From NCBI RefSeq assembly GCF_902703175.1, contig NZ_CACRYJ010000070.1, positions 1 through 53,994 of the forward strand: a DNA stretch of 53,994 nt, written 5' to 3'. How positions within the stretch are numbered: position 1 is the stretch's first letter; the number at the start of each line of letters is the position of its first letter. Below are positions 24,289 to 33,902 of this stretch, in pieces. The notes beneath the pieces were generated by a model. That model was not told the origin of the DNA and did no database searches. It saw only the letters and a program-made list of their open reading frames with translations. The DNA is from Occultella aeris (GTDB lineage: Bacteria > Actinomycetota > Actinomycetes > Actinomycetales > Beutenbergiaceae). The position numbers and the translations under genes were made by a program.

Positions 24289-25401
24289 ATGACGGAGGAG
24301 GTGCTGTTCGAGCCGGGCCTGGCATTGCGGGACCTGCTCACCTGGCCGGGCTTCGACGTCAAACTCCTCGGTGGCGCCGACGGTCTCGACCGCGACGTGC
24401 GTTGGGCGCAGGCCACCGACCTGCTCGACCCCGGGCCGTACCTGCGCGGTGAGGAGTTCGTGCTCACCACCGGCGCCGTGCTCTTGGACGACGCCGCCTG
24501 CCGAACCTTCGTCGACAACCTGGTCGCCGCGAACGCCGTCGGGCTCGGTTACGGCGTCGGCGTGGTGACCGACGAGGTCCCGACGGCGTTGGTCGCCGCC
24601 GCGTCCGCCGCGGGGCTTCCGATCGTGTCCGTGCCACCGACCACACCGTTCCTCACCTTCACCGAGCGGCTCGCCGAGGTTCGGGCGCAGGCGCGTTCGC
24701 AAGCGGAGCAGCGCACGGCACTGGGCACCCTGCTGGACTACGTACGCCGCGGCCTCGCCGATCCGACGATCGTGCTGGAGTACCTGCCCGAGCTGAGCCG
24801 GGTCGGTACACGCGTCGGTGCGATCGCCATCGACCCCGCGACCCACCTCGAGGACCGGCTGATCGGCGGGCGAATCGTGGCGAGCCTGCTCGGACGCACC
24901 GTGCTGGTGGCCACCGCCGAGGTGGTCGCGACGTTCGCGCGCACGGCCGGTCCCGACGAGGTCTACGGGATCGGCGGGCCCGGCGCGGTCCGGCAACTGC
25001 CGCGGATCCTGAGCGAGTGCCTTTCCGCCCACATCGTGGCGCTCCGTCGGGGGAGCCCGGCCGGACCGAAGGACCTGGCTACCCTTGACGCCCTGGTGCA
25101 GCGGCTCTCCGCCGACCAGGTCGGACCGTTCCATGACCACATCTACCGGCCACTGCTGGAGAGCGACCGACTGCACGGCACCGATCTGCTGCACACGCTC
25201 GACGTGTTCCTCGCGCAGGACGGCGCGCTGGCCGCGTCCGCGAAGCAGCTGTTCCTGCATCCGAACTCACTGCGCAACCGCCTGGCCCGGATCACCGAGA
25301 TCACGGGCACGAACCCGCTCACCGTCTCCGGGCGGCTGGCGATCACGATCGCGCTGAGCACCCGCCCTGACCCGCTGCGCGCCGACTCCCCGAACCACTG
25401 A
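24289..25401 (+). CDS. PucR family transcriptional regulator
   Basis: A 370-residue regulator. Residues about 10-125 form the PucR N-terminal ligand domain (LALRDLLTWPGFDVKLLGG, WAQATDL, GEEFVLTTGAVL), found in activators of purine catabolism. The C-terminus (about 310-360) is the helix-turn-helix typical of PucR/CdaR proteins, with ASAKQLFLHPNSLRNRL. The middle is a less conserved GGDEF-like sensing region. It is divergent from the permease/deaminase pair across 175 bp, so it most likely senses a nucleobase or degradation product and controls that pair. The ATG at 24289 is supported by a leaderless-type -10. Confidence 0.92.
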   Translation: MTEEVLFEPGLALRDLLTWPGFDVKLLGGADGLDRDVRWAQATDLLDPGPYLRGEEFVLTTGAVLLDDAACRTFVDNLVAANAVGLGYGVGVVTDEVPTALVAAASAAGLPIVSVPPTTPFLTFTERLAEVRAQARSQAEQRTALGTLLDYVRRGLADPTIVLEYLPELSRVGTRVGAIAIDPATHLEDRLIGGRIVASLLGRTVLVATAEVVATFARTAGPDEVYGIGGPGAVRQLPRILSECLSAHIVALRRGSPAGPKDLATLDALVQRLSADQVGPFHDHIYRPLLESDRLHGTDLLHTLDVFLAQDGALAASAKQLFLHPNSLRNRLARITEITGTNPLTVSGRLAITIALSTRPDPLRADSPNH

Positions 25402-25409
25402 GGACCACC

Positions 25410-25730
25410 ATGCAGACCATCGGCTTCCACCCCGACTACCTCGAGCCGGTGCGCGCCGGTACGAAGGTGACCACCGTGCGGTACCGCGAGGACATGGTCG
25501 TCGGCCCGGCCGAACTGGTCTTCGACACCCAGCCGACGATCGCGCTGACCGGCGAGGTCACTGGGGTGCGCCGGACCCGCCTCGACGAGCTGACCGACGC
25601 CGACGCCCGTGCCGATGGGTTCGCCGATCGCGACGCCCTGATCGAACGGCTCCGCACGGTGCACTACCCGGACCTGCCCGACGACGCGGACGTCACGGTG
25701 GTGTACTTCCGGGCCGACGGGCCAGCGTAG
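25410..25730 (+). CDS. ASCH domain protein
   Basis: A 106-residue protein made of one ASCH domain, a PUA-like fold. It has the family-like start IGFHPDYLEPVRAGTKVTTVR (G-x-K-x-x-T-x-R), a beta strand with GEVTGVRRTRL, and ADGFADRDALIERLRTVHYP followed by DVTVVYF. ASCH proteins are thought to bind RNA or modified nucleosides; some hydrolyse N4-acetylcytidine. It starts 8 bp after the PucR stop with GAGGACCACC upstream, so it is probably co-transcribed. Its neighbours suggest a nucleobase/nucleoside theme. Confidence 0.87.
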   Translation: MQTIGFHPDYLEPVRAGTKVTTVRYREDMVVGPAELVFDTQPTIALTGEVTGVRRTRLDELTDADARADGFADRDALIERLRTVHYPDLPDDADVTVVYFRADGPA

Positions 25731-25764
25731 TTCGACTTGGCCCCGCGCTGCCCGAACGGAACTG

Positions 25765-26931
25765 TCACCGCCCCGTCAGCGCCGCGCCCATCTGCTCCAG
25801 CGACTGCACCATGATCGGCCGTGGCGTCGCGAAGTTGTAGCGCACGAACCCCGTGCCGGCGTCCCCACACCGGCTGCCGTCCACGAGGGCGATGTCCGCG
25901 CGTTCGGCGAAGAACTCACCGGGCTCGGGGCCGAGGTCGAGCTCGCGGCAGTCGAACCAGGCGAGGTAGGTGCCCTCGGGTCGGGTGAGGTGTGCGCCGG
26001 GCAGGTGCTCGGCGACGAGGTCTGCGAGAACGTTCCGGTTGCCCTCGAGGTAGTGCAGCACGTCCGCCAGCCACTGTCCGCCCGCCGTGTAGGCCGCGGT
26101 GTTCGCGATCACGCCGAGGTTCGCGGCGCCGTGCTCCGGCATCATGCCGACCTCGCTCCACTTCGCCAGGTCGGCGTCGTTGGACAGGATCAGCTGGGCG
26201 CACTTCATCCCGGGCAGGTTCCAGGCCTTGGACGCCGATGCCGCTGTCACCGTGTGCGCCGCCGCCGCCTGACTGATCGAGGCGTAGGGCACGTGGGTGT
26301 GCTCGGAGAAGACGAGGGGAGCGTGGATCTCATCGGAGAACACCCGCCCACCGTGACGCTCCACGACCTCGGCGATCGCCAGCATCTCGGCGCGCTCCAG
26401 GACCCGGCCGACCGGGTTGTGCGGGTTGCACAGGATCAGCAGGTTCCCACCGGCGCGGTAGGCGGCGTCGAGGCCGTCGAGGTCGTAGACGTACCGGCCG
26501 TTCTGGACCAGCATCGGCACCTGGATGACCTCGCGCCCCATCGCGGGCGGAACCGTCAGGAACGGCATGTACGCGGGCGTCGGCAGGATCACCGGGGTGC
26601 CGGGCGCGCAGAAGTGTTCGATGGTGGCCTGGAGCCCGGCGATCACGTCCGGCAGCGGCCGCACGTTCTCGGCCGGAACGTCCCAGCCGTAGACCGTGCG
26701 CGACCACGCGGCGTACGCACGCGACATCTGGTCCCCCAGGTCCTTCGGCAGGTATCCGAACACGCCGAGGTCGACGGCGGCGTGTATCGCCTGGGTGATC
26801 GCCGGCGCCGTGCCGAAGTCCATCTCGGCGACGAACGCCCCGATCTTGTCCGGGAACATCGACCACTTCACCCCACCGATCTCGCGCAAGCGCTCGATCC
26901 GGACGTCGTCGAACTCCATGGTCTGCGTCAT
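25765..26931 (-). CDS. PatB/MalY-type PLP enzyme (putative C-S beta-lyase)
   Basis: A 388-residue fold-type I PLP enzyme. It has the PatB/MalY start (FVAEMDFGTAPAITQAI), the cofactor-contacting CNPHNPVGRV, SDEIHAPLVF, the Schiff-base lysine in SASKAWNLPGMKCA and a C-terminal substrate-carboxylate Arg in FVRYNF. This branch mostly contains cystathionine beta-lyases and other carbon-sulfur lyases that cleave cysteine conjugates, although many are labelled aminotransferase. The ATG at 26931 follows the stop of the DauR/YheO-type regulator gene by one base, so they form an operon divergent from the oligopeptide ABC genes. That context suggests cleavage of a sulfur-containing amino acid released from an imported compound. 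Confidence 0.9.
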   Translation of the reverse strand: MTQTMEFDDVRIERLREIGGVKWSMFPDKIGAFVAEMDFGTAPAITQAIHAAVDLGVFGYLPKDLGDQMSRAYAAWSRTVYGWDVPAENVRPLPDVIAGLQATIEHFCAPGTPVILPTPAYMPFLTVPPAMGREVIQVPMLVQNGRYVYDLDGLDAAYRAGGNLLILCNPHNPVGRVLERAEMLAIAEVVERHGGRVFSDEIHAPLVFSEHTHVPYASISQAAAAHTVTAASASKAWNLPGMKCAQLILSNDADLAKWSEVGMMPEHGAANLGVIANTAAYTAGGQWLADVLHYLEGNRNVLADLVAEHLPGAHLTRPEGTYLAWFDCRELDLGPEPGEFFAERADIALVDGSRCGDAGTGFVRYNFATPRPIMVQSLEQMGAALTGR

Positions 26932-26932
26932 G

Positions 26933-27799
26933 TCAGCCCTTTCGTTTGGTGGTGCCCTGTTTGGACGGCGGACCGTCCTTGTCTTCGTCCTCGATCTCGT
27001 TCAGGTAGTTGTAGATCGTGAATCGCGTGACCATGAGGGTGGCCGCGATCATCTCGACGGCGTCCCGGAGCAGGAACATGCCGCGGGCCTTCAGAGCGCG
27101 CACCACGGCGATCTTGTGCTCCTTCTTCATGAGTTCGACCGGGATGCCCTGCTCGGTCACCGCCTGGTGCACGAGATGGGACGCCAGCTCGTCCACGTCC
27201 CGGGCGAACACCTCCGACGGCGTGTCCTCGGGGACGGGCACCTGCGGGGGCTGCGGGACCGACACGGGAGATTCCGCCGCGGGCACCACCCCGCCCACCA
27301 TCGCGGCGGCAATCCGCTCCACCGAGTGCCACATGGACAGGTCCGAGTTGATGCAGAGCGCCGCCACGGGCAGGTTCGCGGCGTCTCGGATGATCATCGT
27401 GGTGGAGCGCAACTGCCGCCCGTCCGGCAGCTTCGAGGCGTAGCCCATCATGTGATCGAGCTCCCCCGTGGTCGCTCGTTCCAGCAGCAGGTCCGTGGCC
27501 GGATCGCCAACCTGCCGCCCGGTCACGTCACCATGTACGGCCACGATGGAGTTCGGCAGCAGGGCCAGGTCGTGCAGCACCACCTCGGCCGAGATCGGCA
27601 GCGCCCGGCCCAACGGCTCCACGAGGCCCTTGAACAGGGCGATCAGCCAGTCCCGGTCGCAGGGGGGAAGCTCGTCCGTTGCCTGCTCCCGAGCCGGGCG
27701 GGTTGCGCGCGTCTTCGCGGGCAGCGCGGTCACCTTCGTGGCCCGTGCACGTCCTGGCGTGGCGCTGCGTGCCGCCGGCTGCGGCTTCTTCTCGGTCAT
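26933..27799 (-). CDS. DauR/YheO-type PAS-HTH transcriptional regulator
   Basis: A 288-residue regulator starting at the ATG at 27799 with AGGGG upstream. After a 40-residue basic, disordered start comes a YheO-like PAS domain (about 48-160), including ISAEVVLHDLALLPNSIVAV, LRSTTMIIRDA and LPVAALCINSDLS. A C-terminal helix-turn-helix (about 215-275) has EHKIAVVRALKARGMFLLRDAVE and TRFTIYNYLNEI. The same architecture is found in DauR, the repressor of D-arginine catabolism in Pseudomonas. A Pro-rich linker joins the domains. It is divergent from the ABC operon and in one transcript with the PLP lyase, so it probably controls both in response to an amino-acid-like ligand. Confidence 0.9.
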   Translation of the reverse strand: MTEKKPQPAARSATPGRARATKVTALPAKTRATRPAREQATDELPPCDRDWLIALFKGLVEPLGRALPISAEVVLHDLALLPNSIVAVHGDVTGRQVGDPATDLLLERATTGELDHMMGYASKLPDGRQLRSTTMIIRDAANLPVAALCINSDLSMWHSVERIAAAMVGGVVPAAESPVSVPQPPQVPVPEDTPSEVFARDVDELASHLVHQAVTEQGIPVELMKKEHKIAVVRALKARGMFLLRDAVEMIAATLMVTRFTIYNYLNEIEDEDKDGPPSKQGTTKRKG

Positions 27800-27903
27800 G
27801 TCGATTCCCCTTTGTCCGCCGATGTGGTGCCTCCAGTCTCGGCGCTCTGGCGCCAACCGTGTACCTCACTCGCCCGAATGTCAACAGCGTGTTAAAGCCT
27901 GCA

Positions 27904-27935
27904 ACAAACCCTTGCGGACTTCAACGGGTGTTTGT
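27904..27935. promoter_or_regulatory. inverted repeat in the regulator/ABC divergent region
   Basis: ACAAACCC (27904-27911) and GGGTGTTTGT (27926-27935) form an imperfect inverted repeat whose arms share ACAAAC/GTTTGT. A smaller AACA-3-TGTT palindrome is at 27883-27893. This AT-richer patch stands out in the 219 bp gap and is the best operator candidate for the DauR/YheO-type regulator. Binding is not demonstrated. Confidence 0.45.
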
Positions 27936-28018
27936 AGTCTCCAACACACAGTCAGGGTTCGACGACGAGCCCTCCCTAGGAACACCCCGTTCGTCCGTGA
28001 CCCAACCAGGGAGTTCAG

Positions 28019-29698
28019 ATGACTACCAAGCGATCGCACTACTGGCGCAGCGCGGCCATGCTGGCGGCCGGCTCGATGATCCTCGGAGCCTGCGGCTCCG
28101 CCGAGAGCGACGACTCGGGCGGGACCGGTGGCTCCGGGGACCCCGGATCCGAGGCCACCGAAGCAGGCGAGGCCGTCGCCGGGGGATCCGCGGTCTTCGC
28201 GGTCGACTCGCCGTTCATCGGCTTCGACCCGAACGTGACCCCGGCGGCCCAGGACGCCCGTGTGCTGCGGCAGGTGTTCGACTCGCTGCTCTTCCTCGAC
28301 GAGGAGGGCACGTTGCAGCCCTGGCTGGCCAGCGAGTGGACCGTCAGCGACGACGGTCTCGAGTACACCTTCACGGTCCGCGACGACGTGACGTTCACGG
28401 ATGGCACGGCCTTCGACGCGACCGCCGTCTGCTACAACCTCGACCGCATCAAGGATCCCGCCACCGCCTCGATCTACGCCATCGGGCTGATCGGGCCGTA
28501 CGATTCCTGCGCCGCCACCGACCCGACCACTGCCGTCGTGACGATGGCGACGCCGTACGCGCCGTTCCTGAACAACCTCACCTCGCCGTTCATGGGCATC
28601 AACTCCCCGACGGCGGCCGCCGCGGCCGAGCCCGCGGACTACACCCTCGCTCCCGTGGGCAGTGGGCCGTTCGCGATCACCAGCTTCACTCCCAACGACC
28701 GCGTCGAGCTCGTCCGCAACGACGACTACGACTGGGCACCGGGTAACGCGACCCACACGGGTGCTGCCTACCTCGAGAACCTGACGTTCCAGATCATCCC
28801 GGACCCCACCGTGCGGATCGGATCGGTGCGCAACGGCACCGTCAACGTCGGCAGCAACGTCCCTGAGACGGACGTGGCCGCGATCGAGGGTGACCCGAAC
28901 CTCGCGCTCCTGTCCCAGCAACAGTCCGGGGCGCCGTACCAGCTGCACTTCAACGCCTCCCGGGCCCCGTTCGACGAGATGGCCGTCCGCGAGGCGGCTC
29001 GTGCGGCGATGGACATCGATGCCGCCGTCGACGCCCTCTATCTCGGCGTGTTCGACCGGGCCTGGGGTCCGCTCGCGCCGACGACGCTCGCCTACGACCC
29101 GGCCGTGGAGGGCTCCTTCGCCTTCGACGCCGACGAGGCGGGCCGGCTGCTGGACGAGGCCGGGTGGGTCCTGGGCTCGGACGGCGTCCGCACCCGGGAC
29201 GGTGAGCGACTGAGCATCACCTACCTGGAGGGCAGCCCGAACCGGGAGAAGCGCCAGGACGTGGCCACGTTCCTTGCCGCGAACCTCGAGGCGGTCGGCT
29301 TCGAGGTCGAGACGCAGTTCCAGCAGGTCGCGCCGCTGCAGGCCCAGAGCCAGGCGGGCGACTACGACATCATGGGCCTTTCCCTGGTGGCGGTGGACCC
29401 GAACGTGCTCTACCAGATGTACGACCCGCGGTTCATCCCGAGCCCGGGTCGGTCCGGGTTCAACCTGAGCCACACCGACGACGACACCCTGACCGGTCTC
29501 GTCAACGCCGGACAACAGGAACTGGACCCCGACGCCCGTGCGGCGATCTACGTGGACGCCCAGGCCGACGTCATCGACCAGGTCCGATCGGTCGCCATCT
29601 ACGTGCCGACGTACACCCTCGCCGTCAACGGACTCCAGGGCATCCGCTTCGACGCGGAGGGATACCCGATCCTCTACGACGCATCGCTGACCCAGTGA
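28019..29698 (+). CDS. oligopeptide-type ABC transporter substrate-binding lipoprotein
   Basis: A 559-residue lipoprotein of the SBP_bac_5 (DppA/OppA) family. It has a signal peptide with lipobox LGAC (Cys25), a Gly/Ser/Asp-rich linker to about residue 55, and the binding protein itself. Family features include LRQVFDSLLFLDEEGTLQPWLA near the N-terminus, YTFTVRDDVTFTDGTAFDA and GSGPFAITSF. The ATG at 28019 is preceded by AGGGAG. It is the first gene of an operon with two permeases, an amidohydrolase, two ATPases and an MFS protein. Cargo could be peptides, N-substituted amino acids or other small amides; the amidohydrolase in the operon favours an amide or blocked peptide. Confidence 0.93.
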   Translation: MTTKRSHYWRSAAMLAAGSMILGACGSAESDDSGGTGGSGDPGSEATEAGEAVAGGSAVFAVDSPFIGFDPNVTPAAQDARVLRQVFDSLLFLDEEGTLQPWLASEWTVSDDGLEYTFTVRDDVTFTDGTAFDATAVCYNLDRIKDPATASIYAIGLIGPYDSCAATDPTTAVVTMATPYAPFLNNLTSPFMGINSPTAAAAAEPADYTLAPVGSGPFAITSFTPNDRVELVRNDDYDWAPGNATHTGAAYLENLTFQIIPDPTVRIGSVRNGTVNVGSNVPETDVAAIEGDPNLALLSQQQSGAPYQLHFNASRAPFDEMAVREAARAAMDIDAAVDALYLGVFDRAWGPLAPTTLAYDPAVEGSFAFDADEAGRLLDEAGWVLGSDGVRTRDGERLSITYLEGSPNREKRQDVATFLAANLEAVGFEVETQFQQVAPLQAQSQAGDYDIMGLSLVAVDPNVLYQMYDPRFIPSPGRSGFNLSHTDDDTLTGLVNAGQQELDPDARAAIYVDAQADVIDQVRSVAIYVPTYTLAVNGLQGIRFDAEGYPILYDASLTQ

Positions 29699-29732
29699 CC
29701 CAGGGCCAACCACCGACACCAAGGGAGGATTC

Positions 29733-30668
29733 ATGGGCTTCGTCATCGCCAGACGCGTCCTGGCCGGCATCCCCACGTTGCTCGGCGTCACCGTCATCCT
29801 GTTCATCACGTTGCGGCTGCTGCCGGGAGACCCGATCTCGGCGATCCTGGCCGGGTCCCCGGCCACCCCGGAGGTGGTCGAGGCGCTGCGCGAGCAGTTC
29901 GGGCTGGACCGGTCGATCCCCGCTCAGTACTGGGAGTTCCTGACCAACGCGCTCACCCTGAACCTGGGCACCTCCTACAGCACGCGCCAGCCGGTCTCGG
30001 AGATGATCGGCCAACAGGTGGACCAGACCCTGATCCTGGCCTTCGCCGCAGCCACGGTCTCCGCCGTCACCGGGATCGTGCTCGGCTCCCTCTCGGCGAT
30101 CAGGCGCAACGGCATCGTCGACGGCTTCGTCCGGGTGACCAGCCTGATCAACACCTCGATGCCGTCCTTCTGGGTGGGCCTGCTGCTGATCATGTTCTTC
30201 TCGTTCACCCTCGGCTGGTTCCCGGCCACCGGGTCGGGCAGCCTGAGCACCCTGGTGCTCCCGGCGATCACGCTCGGCCTGTCCGCCGCCGGCACGGTGA
30301 CCAGGCTGGTCCGCAACAGCGTGATCGAGGTGCTCGGCGAGAACTTCGTGACGGCGCTGCACGCCAAGGGCCTGAGGTCCCACCTGATCGTGATGAAGCA
30401 CGTGCTGCGCAACGCCGTGATCCCCACCGTCACCGTGGTCGGCCTGCAGCTCGGAGGGCTGGTGGCCGGCTCGGTGATCGTGGAGACGGTGTTCACGCGT
30501 CAGGGCATCGGGCAGATGCTCGTGCAGGCGATCGGCGGGCAGGACTACCCGGTGGTGCAGGGCGTGGTGCTGGTCATCGCGGTCATCTACATCGCGGTGA
30601 ACATCGCCGTCGACATCTCGTACTCGTTCATCGACCCCCGCGTTCGTACCGCGCTGGGTAAGGGCTGA
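29733..30668 (+). CDS. ABC transporter permease, DppB type
   Basis: A 311-residue inner-membrane permease with about six helices. The N-terminal LLGVTVILFITLRLLPGDPI is the usual DppB/OppB start, and the conserved cytoplasmic loop reads ENFVTALHAKGLRSHLIVMKHVLRNAVIPT. AAGGGAGGATTC just upstream is one of the strongest ribosome binding sites in the window. It pairs with the DppC-type permease at 31991; unusually, the amidohydrolase gene lies between the two. Confidence 0.93.
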   Translation: MGFVIARRVLAGIPTLLGVTVILFITLRLLPGDPISAILAGSPATPEVVEALREQFGLDRSIPAQYWEFLTNALTLNLGTSYSTRQPVSEMIGQQVDQTLILAFAAATVSAVTGIVLGSLSAIRRNGIVDGFVRVTSLINTSMPSFWVGLLLIMFFSFTLGWFPATGSGSLSTLVLPAITLGLSAAGTVTRLVRNSVIEVLGENFVTALHAKGLRSHLIVMKHVLRNAVIPTVTVVGLQLGGLVAGSVIVETVFTRQGIGQMLVQAIGGQDYPVVQGVVLVIAVIYIAVNIAVDISYSFIDPRVRTALGKG

Positions 30669-30680
30669 AGGGATCGCACC

Positions 30681-31991
30681 ATGTTCGTACTCATCGCGGA
30701 TCGAGTTCTGGCCGGACCGGACCTGGAGGTCATCAACGGTGGCGCCGTGATCATCGCGGAGGACCGGATCGTCTGGGTGGGGCGGGAGGCCGACCTGTCG
30801 GCCGACCAGTACCCACCGGACGCCGACGTCCGATGGCTCGGCGATGTCACGCTCATGCCGGGACTCATCGACGCGCACGTGCACCTCGCGTTCGACGGCT
30901 CGCCGCACCCGGTGGCCCGGATGATGGCCGAGTCCGACGAACAGCAGGTGGCGCTCATGCTGCGCAGCGCGAGGGAACTGCTCAGCGTGGGCGTCACCAC
31001 CGCGCGGGACCTGGGCGCGCGGGGCTATACCGATGTGGTGGTCCGGGACGCCATCGCGAACGGCACTGCTCGCGGACCGCGCCTGCTCACCGCCGGTGGC
31101 GCCATCACCACCACGGGTGGGCACTGCTGGTTCATGGGCGCCGAGGCGGATGGGATCGACGAGGTCCGCAAGATGGTGCGACGTCACCACAAGGCCGGCG
31201 TGGACGTCATCAAGCTCATGTCCACCGGTGGCAACATGACACCGGGGTCGGCGCCGTGGCACGCGCAGTTCACCACCGACGAACTGCGGGCAGCCGTCGA
31301 CGAGGCCCACCGGCTCGGCAAGCGGGTCGCCGCACACGCGCACGGCACCGAGGGGATCCGGCGGGCGCTCGATGCCGGCGTGGACACCATGGAGCACTGC
31401 TCGTTCCAGACCGAGGACGGCATGGGTGGCGCCGACCCGGAACTCGCCGACCGGATCGCGGCGTCGGACATCTACGTGTCGCCGACCTGCAACTTCCGGA
31501 TGCGCGAGTTCCGGGTCCTGATGAAGGGTCGTGACTTCGCGCTCGGCGAGCTGTACCGGCGCGGTGCGAAGATCATCGCCAGCACCGACGCCGGGATCGA
31601 CAACACCCCGCATCACGGGTTCGTCGGCGGACTGGTGGCGATGTCCGAGTTCGACATCCCCATCGCGCAGGTCCTGCTCTCGGCCACGTCCCGATCCGCG
31701 CACGCCCTCGGCCTCGCGGACCGGACGGGACAGTTGGCCGCCGGCTATGAGGCGGATCTGATCGCCGTCGCGGGGGATCCGCGCACGGATCTGCGGGCAC
31801 TGGACGAGCTCCGCCTGGTCCTCGCCCGCGGGCAGGAGTTCACCCCCGACGCCCTGCCGGCGATCGAGCCGCTGCCCGAGGACTTCCTCCCGATGTCCAT
31901 GCGCAGCATGCTCGAGCACGACCACGGCGGGACCTCGTCCGATCGGGACGCCGCTGCCGCCATGGCCGAGCCCGCGGCGCTGGTGCGCTGA
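30681..31991 (+). CDS. amidohydrolase inside an oligopeptide ABC operon
   Basis: A 436-residue cytosolic enzyme of the amidohydrolase superfamily, in the imidazolonepropionase/prolidase-like group. Metal ligands: HVH at 66-68 (LIDAHVHLAF), the probable bridging Lys in VIKLMSTGGNM, His in HAHGTEG, His in MEHCSF and Asp in ASTDAG. Related enzymes hydrolyse Xaa-Pro, Xaa-Arg and N-acyl amino acids. It starts 12 bp after the first permease with GAAGGGATCGCACC upstream and its stop overlaps the second permease by one base. Its placement between two transporter subunits makes it very likely to act on the imported substrate. The specific amide is unknown. Confidence 0.9.
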   Translation: MFVLIADRVLAGPDLEVINGGAVIIAEDRIVWVGREADLSADQYPPDADVRWLGDVTLMPGLIDAHVHLAFDGSPHPVARMMAESDEQQVALMLRSARELLSVGVTTARDLGARGYTDVVVRDAIANGTARGPRLLTAGGAITTTGGHCWFMGAEADGIDEVRKMVRRHHKAGVDVIKLMSTGGNMTPGSAPWHAQFTTDELRAAVDEAHRLGKRVAAHAHGTEGIRRALDAGVDTMEHCSFQTEDGMGGADPELADRIAASDIYVSPTCNFRMREFRVLMKGRDFALGELYRRGAKIIASTDAGIDNTPHHGFVGGLVAMSEFDIPIAQVLLSATSRSAHALGLADRTGQLAAGYEADLIAVAGDPRTDLRALDELRLVLARGQEFTPDALPAIEPLPEDFLPMSMRSMLEHDHGGTSSDRDAAAAMAEPAALVR

Positions 31992-32863
31992 TGGCGGCCG
32001 TCGATGCCGCGGCGTTCACCGAGGTCAAGGGCCTGCGGCGGCAACTGCGCCGTACCGGCGTCTCGGTGAACTCGGCGTTGCTGTACGCCTCGCTGGCCTG
32101 GATGGCCGTGGTGGTCCTCGCCGCGCTCATCCCGGGTGTGCTCGCCACCGACGACCCCACCGTCCTGGACCCCGCGCGGGCACTGCAGCCGCCAGGAGCG
32201 GGGACGCCGCTCGGGACCGAGCAGTACGGCCGCTCGGTCGCCACCCTCCTGGTGCACGGCGCCCGCAGCGCCATGATCATCGGCCTGTGCGCCACCGCGT
32301 TCGGGATGATGGTCGGCAGTGTCCTCGGCCTGATCGCGGGATACGTCGGCGGCTGGGTGGACATGGTCATCGGCCGGTTCATCGACATGCTGATGTGCTT
32401 CCCCGGAGTGCTGCTGGCGCTGATCATCGCCGCCGCGCTCGGCTCCACGACCACGAACCTGATCCTCGCCGTCGGGATCGCCACCGTGCCAGGCTTCGCC
32501 AGGGTGATGCGCGGTCAGGTACTGACAGTGCGCGGGCACCTGTACGTGGAGGCGGCCCGCTCGAACGGGTTCAGCCCGACCCGCACCGTGTTCCGGCACA
32601 TCCTGCCGAACGCACTAGCGCCGTCCGTGGTGATGGCGACCGTCTCCATCGGGGTCGCGATCGTGGTGGCCGCCTCACTGAGCTTCCTCGGCCTCGGTCC
32701 CCGCACCGAGGTGCCTGACTGGGGTCAGCTGCTCTCCCTCGGGCAGCCCTACCTGGCGAACTCCTGGTGGATCTCCACCTTCCCGGGTATCACCCTGACC
32801 CTGACCGTCATCGCCGTCAGCCTCCTCGGCGACTGGTTGCGCGACCGTCTCGACGTCGAGTAG
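31991..32863 (+). CDS. ABC transporter permease, DppC type
   Basis: A 290-residue permease of the DppC/OppC type. A cytoplasmic N-terminus and first helix are followed by the family segment GTPLGTEQYGRSVATLLVHG and the ATPase-contacting loop GHLYVEAARSNGFSPTRTVFRHILPN. The C-terminus has SLGQPYLANSWWISTFPG, typical of DppC. Its ATG overlaps the amidohydrolase stop (TGATG), and the ATPase gene starts 7 bp later. Confidence 0.93.
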   Translation: MAAVDAAAFTEVKGLRRQLRRTGVSVNSALLYASLAWMAVVVLAALIPGVLATDDPTVLDPARALQPPGAGTPLGTEQYGRSVATLLVHGARSAMIIGLCATAFGMMVGSVLGLIAGYVGGWVDMVIGRFIDMLMCFPGVLLALIIAAALGSTTTNLILAVGIATVPGFARVMRGQVLTVRGHLYVEAARSNGFSPTRTVFRHILPNALAPSVVMATVSIGVAIVVAASLSFLGLGPRTEVPDWGQLLSLGQPYLANSWWISTFPGITLTLTVIAVSLLGDWLRDRLDVE

Positions 32864-32870
32864 GAGAACC

Positions 32871-33902
32871 ATGACCACCACCACCGCACGAACGATGCTC
32901 GCCCTGACCGGCCTCCGGGTCGACGTGGACCGCCACGGCACCGCCATCCCGCTGGTCCGGGACGCGACCCTGCAGGTGCGGGCCGGTGAGATCGTCTGCC
33001 TCGTCGGCGAGTCCGGCAGTGGCAAGTCCGTCACCGCAAGGACCATCATGGGCCTGACCCAGTTGAACCCGCGGATGAGCGTGGGCGGCAGCGCCGTCTT
33101 CGACGGCGACGAACTGTTCGACCTCGGCGCGGAGCGGATGCGAAGGCTCCGTGGGCGTGAGCTCGCGATGGTGTTCCAGGAACCGCTGAGTTCCCTCGAC
33201 CCGGTCTGGAACATCGACTCCCAGCTGCGGGAAGGGCTGCGCCGGCGCGAGCGGGTGTCCCAGAAGGCGGAGACCGCGCGCCTGCTCGAGGCGTTGGCCG
33301 AGGTCGGCATCCACGACGGTGCCCGGGTGTTGCGCAGCTACCCGCACCAGCTTTCCGGTGGCATGTGCCAGCGCGTGATGATCGCGATGGCGCTGCTCGC
33401 CCGCCCGAAGCTGCTCATCGCGGACGAGCCGACCACGGCCCTGGACGTCACGATCCAGGCGCAGATCCTCGAGCTGATCGACAAGCTGCGCCGGGACGAG
33501 GACATGTCCGTTCTCCTGGTCACCCACGACATGGGCGTCGCCGCGGACCTCGCCGACCGGGTGGTGGTGATGTACGCCGGCCGCGTCGTGGAGGATGCCT
33601 CGCCCCGGGACGCGTTCGCGCGCTCCGCACACCCGTACACGAAGGGTCTGCTCGCGTGCATCCCACCGATGATCGGTACGCGGCCCGGACAGTTGCCGGC
33701 CATTCCGGGCACGGTCCCGGACCCGTCGAACCTGCCGAGCGGCTGTTCGTACCATCCTCGGTGCCCACGGGCCTCCGAGCGGTGCACGGTCGAGGACCCG
33801 CCACTGGCGATGGTGGCCGGTACGGCTGTCGCGTGCTGGCGCCCGGGCGAGGTGGTGATCGGCGAGGACGAGCTGGTCACGGTGAGAGGACAGGCATCAT
33901 GA
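32871..33902 (+). CDS. ABC transporter ATPase, DppD type
   Basis: A 343-residue ATPase of the oligopeptide importer. Walker A is GESGSGKS, the signature LSGGMCQR, Walker [13 protein letters not shown] and the H-loop VTHDMG. The C-terminal oligopeptide-transporter extension contains four cysteines ([19 protein letters not shown]), a pattern that in related importers holds an iron-sulfur cluster. The start follows TAGGAGAACC. Its stop overlaps the second ATPase gene (ATGA). Confidence 0.94.
   Translation: MTTTTARTMLALTGLRVDVDRHGTAIPLVRDATLQVRAGEIVCLVGESGSGKSVTARTIMGLTQLNPRMSVGGSAVFDGDELFDLGAERMRRLRGRELAMVFQEPLSSLDPVWNIDSQLREGLRRRERVSQKAETARLLEALAEVGIHDGARVLRSYPHQLSGGMCQRVMIAMALLARPKLLIADEPTTALDVTIQAQILELIDKLRRDEDMSVLLVTHDMGVAADLADRVVVMYAGRVVEDASPRDAFARSAHPYTKGLLACIPPMIGTRPGQLPAIPGTVPDPSNLPSGCSYHPRCPRASERCTVEDPPLAMVAGTAVACWRPGEVVIGEDELVTVRGQAS

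Noticed and set aside
29625-31925. A 766-codon minus-strand open frame
   Set aside because: It lies opposite the permease and amidohydrolase genes. Its product is rich in His, Arg, Asp and Gly with no domain pattern, as expected for antisense frames in GC-rich DNA.
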